DNA from: JACCXG01 sp963785755
GTDB lineage: Bacteria; Acidobacteriota; Vicinamibacteria; Vicinamibacterales; 2-12-FULL-66-21
Length of the DNA stretch: 11,010 nt
Assembly (NCBI GenBank): GCA_963785755.1
Contig: CAWAXG010000069.1
Location: 1-11,010 of the forward strand
Reading direction: 5' to 3'
Position 1 is the stretch's first letter; each line of letters begins with the position of its first letter. This document shows, piece after piece, positions 7,441 through 11,010 of the stretch. The position numbers and the translations under genes were made by a program. Below the pieces are notes generated by a model. That model saw only the letters and a list, made by a program, of their open reading frames with translations, did not search any database and was not told where the DNA came from.

Positions 7441-8932
7441 TGCTCGCGTCGAACTGCTGCGGCAGCCACTGCCACACGTTTCCGTTCATCCGATACGCGA
7501 AACGCAGCCGCTCGTAGTCCACTTCGACACGCAGCTCGATCGGCACGCCGCCGGCGATGGCGATCGGCGGCGTGAACGCGTCCGAGGTCACGTGATCGGG
7601 GAGCGCCGACATCACGCGAAGGTGCTTGCCGCTCTCCTCGTCGCGCGATATGTAGAAGTAGTGGAACTTCGAGCTGTTGTAGTAGCACACCAGGCCAGCC
7701 ATCTGCTGAAAGTGCTCGGGCTCGACCTCGACGATCGTTGACGCGCTGTAGCAATGCGACTGTTGACGACGGGCGACGAGCGCCTGGGTGAAGAGACTGC
7801 CGATCGTCTCGCGACCGTAAAGGCGCAGGTGGCCCTTCCGCTCGCGGAGGCTGAACAACTCGTCTGGCCACGGCGATCGCAGCCATTGAAACGCGATTGG
7901 CAGCGTGTCGGTGTCAAACTCCTCGCGAACACGCGCTGGTGGATGTGGCTGCGGCGTCAGACCCCGCGGCGCCGCCACCTCCACGGACGGAATGCCTTCG
8001 CCCGTCGTCGTGCGCAGCCACCCGTCGGCGCTCCAGGTCATCGGCTGAATCGCGGTCTCGCGTCCGAGCGTGCACCGCCCGCGGTTGGGGAGCGGCCGTC
8101 CGCACAGATAGACCATGTACGTGTCCCCTGACTGCGTCTCGACCAGGTCGGCATGGCCCGCGCGCTGCAGGGCGACGTCGGGCCGATGGCGCGCGCTCAG
8201 GATGTAGACGTCAGGGTGCAGCTCGTAGGGCCCGAGCAGCGCTCGCGATCGCGCCATCGTCACGGCATGCCCCCACGCGGTGCCCCCTTCCGCGGTGATC
8301 AAGTAGTACCAGCCGTCGCGCTTGTAGAGATGCGGCGCTTCGGTCAGGCCGAGCGGAGTGCCCTTGAAGATGTTGTGCCGTGCGCCGACGAGTCTCCGCT
8401 GCGCTGGCGAGTATTCCTGCAGCACGATACCAGCAAAGCGGTTCTGTCCGGGACGGTGGTCCCAGAGCATGTTCAGCAGGTACTTCCGCCCGTCGTCGTC
8501 GTGAAAGAGCGAGGGATCGAACCCGCTGCTGTTCAGATAAATCGGATCCGACCAGTCGCCATCGCCACGCTCGCCCGTGACGAGATAGTTGTGGAAGTCG
8601 CGCAGCGAAGCGCCCGACGCGCCTGCAGTCGTTGTCCGGCCGTAGCGCTTCACGTCGGTGTAGATCAGATGAAAGAGGCCGTCGGCATGCGTCAGGCACG
8701 GCGCCCAGACGCCGCACGAGTCGGGATCGCCGCGCATGTCGAGCTGACTCGCGCGATTGAGCGGCCGTGCGATGAGGCGCCAGTGGACGAGATCGCGCGA
8801 GTGGTGAATCTGCACGCCGGGGAACCACTCGAACGTCGACGTGGCGATGTAGTAGTCGTCGCCGACGCGCACGATCGACGGATCCGGGTTGAAACCGCGA
8901 AGAATTGGATTGGACACCGAGTTCTTCGTCAT
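7441..8932 (-). pseudogene. GH43 beta-xylosidase, repeat copy 2, 3'-truncated and fused
   Basis: Residues 1-497 of the same cytoplasmic GH43 beta-xylosidase start at ATG 8932, 4 bases after the transporter stop. D17, D139 and E198 are all present. The frame is undamaged through NVWQWLPQQFDAS, which shows that the extra base near 4729 in copy 1 is an error or mutation. At 7441 the last roughly 40 residues of the C-terminal domain are replaced by transporter DNA read out of frame (TVGTPLVDDGPAHAG...), and that frame stays open to 6221, giving a predicted 903-residue chimera whose second half is not a real protein. The protein differs from copy 1 at about 13 positions, several conservative (V/I, H/Y, E/D). 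The catalytic propeller is complete, but loss of the domain's final strands would probably destabilise it. Confidence 0.8.
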
Positions 8933-10190
8933 CTGGCTACGCCGCCGCCGCGATGGTGTCGGGCCGCCGCTCACGCACGAGCGTCCACAGGAGGACGGCG
9001 CCGATCAGATCCAGCGCGGCGAGGCCGATGAAGAACGGGGTGTAGCCGATGCGCGTCACCAGTGCGCCCATGAGCAGCGAGAAGACCAGCACGCCTGCGT
9101 TGCCGCAGGTCCCGGCCATGCCGGCGACCGTCGCGACTTCGCTGCGCTTGAACAGATCGGACGCCATCGTGATCACGGTGACCGAGAGGGTCTGGTGCGC
9201 GAAACCTGCAAGGCTCAAGAGCGCGACGGCCACATACGGACTGTCGACGGTGCCGACAAACGCCACGCCCGTCATCAGCAGCGCGCCGACCGTAAACGCA
9301 CTGCGCCGCGCGTTGATCAGACCCACACCTCGCTTCTGCAGCGCAATGCTGATCGTGCCGCCGAACATGCAGCCCAGATCGGCCGCGAGGAACGGCAGCC
9401 ACGCGAACATCGCGATCTGCTTCAGGTCGAATCCACGTACGGTCGTCAGATAGAGCGGCAGCCAGAACGTCAGCGTGCCCCACGTCGGATCCGCAAGGAA
9501 CCTCGGGATGGCGATGCCCCAGAAGTTCCGCTGGCCAAGAATGGTCCGGAACGAGGGTTTGCCTTCCCCAGCGAGGTGGCGCTCCTGGCCCGAGAGGATG
9601 TAGTCGCGTTCCTCCGGTGAGAGCGCCTTGTGCTTCGACGGAGATTGATAGAACACCAGCCAGAGCGCGACCCAGGCGAGTCCAATCACGCCGGTGAGCA
9701 CGAACGCGAACTGCCAGCTGTGCGTCAGGATCGCCCACGCGACGAGCGGCGCCGCGAGCATCGAGCCCAGCGACGCGCCCATGTTGAAGAAGCCGCCGGC
9801 GAGCCCGCGTTCGGCGGCGGGAAACCATTCGGACGTCGCCTTCATCCCGGCCGGATTCGCCGATCCTTCGGCAAATCCCAGCAGCGCGCGCAGGCTAAAG
9901 AGTGTCTGCCAGCTGTTCGCGAGGCCGTGCGCCATGCTGACGAAGGACCAGGCGATCGCGAAGATGGCAAACCCGAGCTTCAGTCCGACGCTGTCCATGA
10001 CATAGCCGCAGAGGGGCTGCAGCATGATCGCGAACTGAAACGCGCTGAGGATCCACGAGTACTGCTGGGTCGTGATGTCCAGATCTTTGAGGACACTTGG
10101 CGCGGCCACCGCGAGCGTCGCTCGTGTCAGGTAGTTGATGACCGACCCCAGCATGAGCAGGCCCATCATCCACCAGCGGAGTCCCCACAG
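7441..10190. repeat. 2.75-kb direct tandem repeat, copy 2
   Basis: This 2750-base unit begins directly after copy 1 with no spacer and no shared bases at the junction. Both copies begin gctcgcgtcgaactgctgcg (after one T) and end gtccccacag. The right flank (cttcgtcaac) is unique and continues the transporter gene to its natural start. Mismatches are denser in the GH43 part (about 37 in 1.5 kb) than in the transporter part (about 12 in 1.25 kb). Confidence 0.95.
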
Positions 10191-10202
10191 CTTCGTCAAC
10201 AC
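8937..10202 (-). CDS. ExuT-like MFS transporter (anion:cation symporter family), full-length repeat copy
   Basis: The gene encodes 421 residues from GTG 10202 (reading M/V-LTKLWGLRWWMMGLL). That start has GGGGA 7 bases upstream and matches the usual short N-terminus of the family. The same frame is open to 10487, but the upstream part is arginine-rich and overlaps the GH10 start in another frame, so it is not coding. Twelve membrane spans are predicted, with the family's TM2-3 loop (GYVMDSVGLKLG), the substrate-region run GFAEGSANPAGMKATSEWFPAAERG and a large central loop. Members such as ExuT carry galacturonate and glucuronate with protons across the inner membrane. Position directly before a cytoplasmic GH43 suggests uptake of a xylan or pectin breakdown product such as an aldouronic acid; substrate is inferred from family only. 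The GH43 ATG follows its stop by 4 bases, so the two are probably translated as a unit. Confidence 0.88.
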   Translation of the reverse strand: MLTKLWGLRWWMMGLLMLGSVINYLTRATLAVAAPSVLKDLDITTQQYSWILSAFQFAIMLQPLCGYVMDSVGLKLGFAIFAIAWSFVSMAHGLANSWQTLFSLRALLGFAEGSANPAGMKATSEWFPAAERGLAGGFFNMGASLGSMLAAPLVAWAILTHSWQFAFVLTGVIGLAWVALWLVFYQSPSKHKALSPEERDYILSGQERHLAGEGKPSFRTILGQRNFWGIAIPRFLADPTWGTLTFWLPLYLTTVRGFDLKQIAMFAWLPFLAADLGCMFGGTISIALQKRGVGLINARRSAFTVGALLMTGVAFVGTVDSPYVAVALLSLAGFAHQTLSVTVITMASDLFKRSEVATVAGMAGTCGNAGVLVFSLLMGALVTRIGYTPFFIGLAALDLIGAVLLWTLVRERRPDTIAAAA

Positions 10203-10237
10203 GTTCGCATCCCCAGCTTCGCCACGGAGACGGCCGC

Positions 10238-10372
10238 CTACCGTGCGCGCACGCCGATCACCATGCCCTTCGGGATCAGATCCTTCAGTGCGGCGTCCTG
10301 ACGCGCCATCATCGGTGCGGCGGCGAACACCGCGGCGGTCACCGCCAATCCGGTCCTGATAGAGCGGTTCAT
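10238..10372 (-). pseudogene. N-terminal fragment of a secreted GH10 endo-xylanase
   Basis: The gene encodes 44 residues from ATG 10372, with GAGGT 6 bases upstream. The product has a signal peptide (MNRSIRTGLAVTAAVFAAAP, cleavage near MMA-RQ) followed by ALKDLIPKGMVIGV, the conserved opening of secreted bacterial GH10 xylanases, where residues like A/LNxRQ should come next. Instead it reads RAR and a TAG, and the transporter starts 35 bases later. The roughly 330-residue catalytic barrel, with its two glutamates, is absent from the window. A deletion, a mis-join in assembly, or a frameshift plus deletion could explain this. As the first gene after the divergent promoter it would have been the lead gene of the operon. 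The assignment rests on a short motif. Confidence 0.6.
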
Positions 10373-10453
10373 GGATGGACCTCGACTCCTCGGTGCTTAC
10401 TCGTCGGTTTCGTTCGTGGCGACGCGCATAGATTATCGATTTTTCGCGTTGTA

Positions 10454-10467
10454 TGGAACCGGTTCCA
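10454..10467. promoter_or_regulatory. LacI-family-type operator palindrome
   Basis: TGGAACCGGTTCCA is a perfect 14-base inverted repeat with a central CG, the form recognised by LacI/GalR-family repressors (compare TGnAAnCGnTTnCA). It sits between the divergent start codons at 10372 and 10534, about 82 and 67 bases from them, so one bound repressor could control both directions. No repressor gene lies in the window. Confidence 0.65.
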
Positions 10468-10522
10468 ATGATATCGTCCACGGCCATCGCAATAACGGGG
10501 GCAGAAACACTGCAGGCAGATC

Positions 10523-10528
10523 AAGAGG
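10523..10528 (+). promoter_or_regulatory. Shine-Dalgarno site for the CE1-type esterase
   Basis: AAGAGG lies 5 bases before the ATG at 10534. It supports that start, which opens directly into a signal peptide. Confidence 0.6.
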
Positions 10529-10533
10529 TGTGA

Positions 10534-11010
10534 ATGGCTGGCATTTCCTTCACGCACACACGGTTATCCCTCGTCTTGATGATCATCGGCGTCGGCAGCG
10601 TCTGGGCGCAGCCTCCGAGCGACTGCAGGCCGAATGCGCTCAACATCCCCGGTGCGCCGTATCCCTGCGTCTACCCTGACAACAGGGTCATGTTCCGTGT
10701 GGCGGCGCCAGACGCACAGAAGGTGAAGAGGACGGGGGCCCGGGATTCGACATGAGCAAGGGGCCTGACGGTCTGTGGGACGTCACGACGACGCCGCAAG
10801 TCGTGGGCTTCCATTACTACACGCTCTCGATAGACGGAGCCGTGGTCGCGGATCCCGCGACGAGGACCTTCTTCGGATCGGGGTTCTATAACAGCGCGAT
10901 CGAGGTGCCCGAACCGGGCGCTGACGCTGACTACTACACGCTGAAAGACGTGTCGCGCGGGCAGGGACGTCAGCAGTGGTACTTCTCCGAAAGTGACCGG
11001 GACCTGGCGC
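10534..11010 (+). CDS. secreted CE1-type esterase (feruloyl/acetyl-xylan esterase-like), 5' part only, two frameshifts
   Basis: The start gives a clear signal peptide (LSLVLMIIGVGSVWA, cleavage before QPPSD). An N-terminal E-set/CBM48-like domain follows: NALNIPGAPYPCVYPDNRVM, FRVAAPDAQKV, then, in another frame, FDMSKGPDGLWDVTTTPQVV, GFHYYTLSIDGAVVADPATR and TFFGSGFYNSAIEVPEPG. The closing YYTLKDVSRGQGRQQWYFS is the linker that in this family precedes the CE1 alpha/beta-hydrolase domain; that domain, with its Ser-His-Asp triad, lies beyond the window. Frame changes are needed near 10720-10745 (beside a GGGGG run, otherwise a TGA at 10753) and near 10990, where dropping one G turns SESDRDLA into SKVTGTWR. 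Family members remove ferulate or acetate from xylan side chains outside the cytoplasm, which fits the xylan genes across the divergent promoter. Confidence 0.75.

Larger units (their letters stand above)
10373..10533. promoter_or_regulatory. divergent intergenic promoter region
   Basis: This 161-base gap separates the minus-strand sugar cluster from the plus-strand esterase. It holds the most AT-rich stretch nearby (10428-10480). On the minus strand GATAAT at about 10429-10434 is a possible -10 box with a weak TTCCAT about 15 bases upstream, overlapping the palindrome. A plus-strand promoter must also lie here, but I cannot place its boxes with confidence. Confidence 0.5.

Noticed and set aside
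8153..9031. Plus-strand open frame of 292 codons over GH43 copy 2, also seen in copy 1
   Set aside because: It appears in both copies only because the underlying DNA is repeated. It is antisense to conserved GH43 sequence.
4690..10190. Composite transposon or integrative element
   Set aside because: The repeats are direct and adjacent with no spacer. There is no transposase or integrase, no terminal inverted repeats and no target duplication.
10203..10487. 95-codon N-terminal extension of the transporter frame
   Set aside because: The extension is arginine-rich, crosses the promoter gap and overlaps the GH10 signal peptide in another frame. GTG 10202 gives the normal family N-terminus.
1..11010. 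CRISPR array, tRNA, rRNA or riboswitch
   Set aside because: No short regularly spaced repeats, cloverleaf, ribosomal sequence or recognisable aptamer was seen on either strand.

Overview
The window is GC-rich bacterial DNA carrying a hemicellulose/pectin-sugar utilisation locus. Gly/Arg low-complexity inserts (GGRGGRGG) in two unrelated secreted enzymes, a Tat-exported enolase-superfamily enzyme and the mix of GH10, GH43 and CE1 proteins suggest a soil Acidobacteriota, perhaps a Vicinamibacteria-like lineage. No rRNA or marker gene is present, so this is only a suggestion.

Layout: a small plus-strand gene for a 92-aa dimeric-barrel-like protein (117-395) is followed by about 500 bases without a supportable gene. 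A long minus-strand cluster then reads from right to left: the first 44 codons of a GH10 xylanase (10372-10238), an ExuT-like MFS transporter (10202-8937), a GH43 beta-xylosidase lacking its 3' end (8932-7441), a second MFS gene lacking its 5' end (7419-6187), a second GH43 beta-xylosidase (6182 to about 4522), a secreted GH43 endo-arabinanase with a ricin-type lectin domain (4525-3032), a secreted beta-sandwich protein (3035-2331) and a Tat-type enolase-superfamily sugar-acid dehydratase (2309-901). Several of these overlap by 4 bases or lie within 25 bases, as in an operon. A plus-strand CE1-type esterase starts at 10534 and runs off the window. The divergent gap contains a perfect 14-base palindrome typical of LacI-family operators.

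Working model (inference): secreted GH10, CE1 and arabinanase activities debranch and cut arabinoxylan or pectic polymers, the MFS protein imports uronates or small sugars, the cytoplasmic GH43 releases xylose, and the dehydratase acts on sugar acids outside the cytoplasm. A LacI-type repressor encoded elsewhere may control both arms.

The main structural oddity is a direct tandem repeat of 2.75 kb (4690-7440 and 7441-10190). The copies abut exactly, differ at roughly 2% of bases mostly by silent changes, and have breakpoints inside two genes. The unique flanks contain at least a dozen single-base frameshifts, while the repeat interior is almost free of them. I read this as most likely an assembly in which two strain versions of one locus were placed in series between error-prone sequence, although a real tandem duplication is not excluded. 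I see no convincing new biological system; the most biologically interesting items are the Tat-exported dehydratase, the conserved secreted beta-sandwich protein and the operator-controlled divergent locus.
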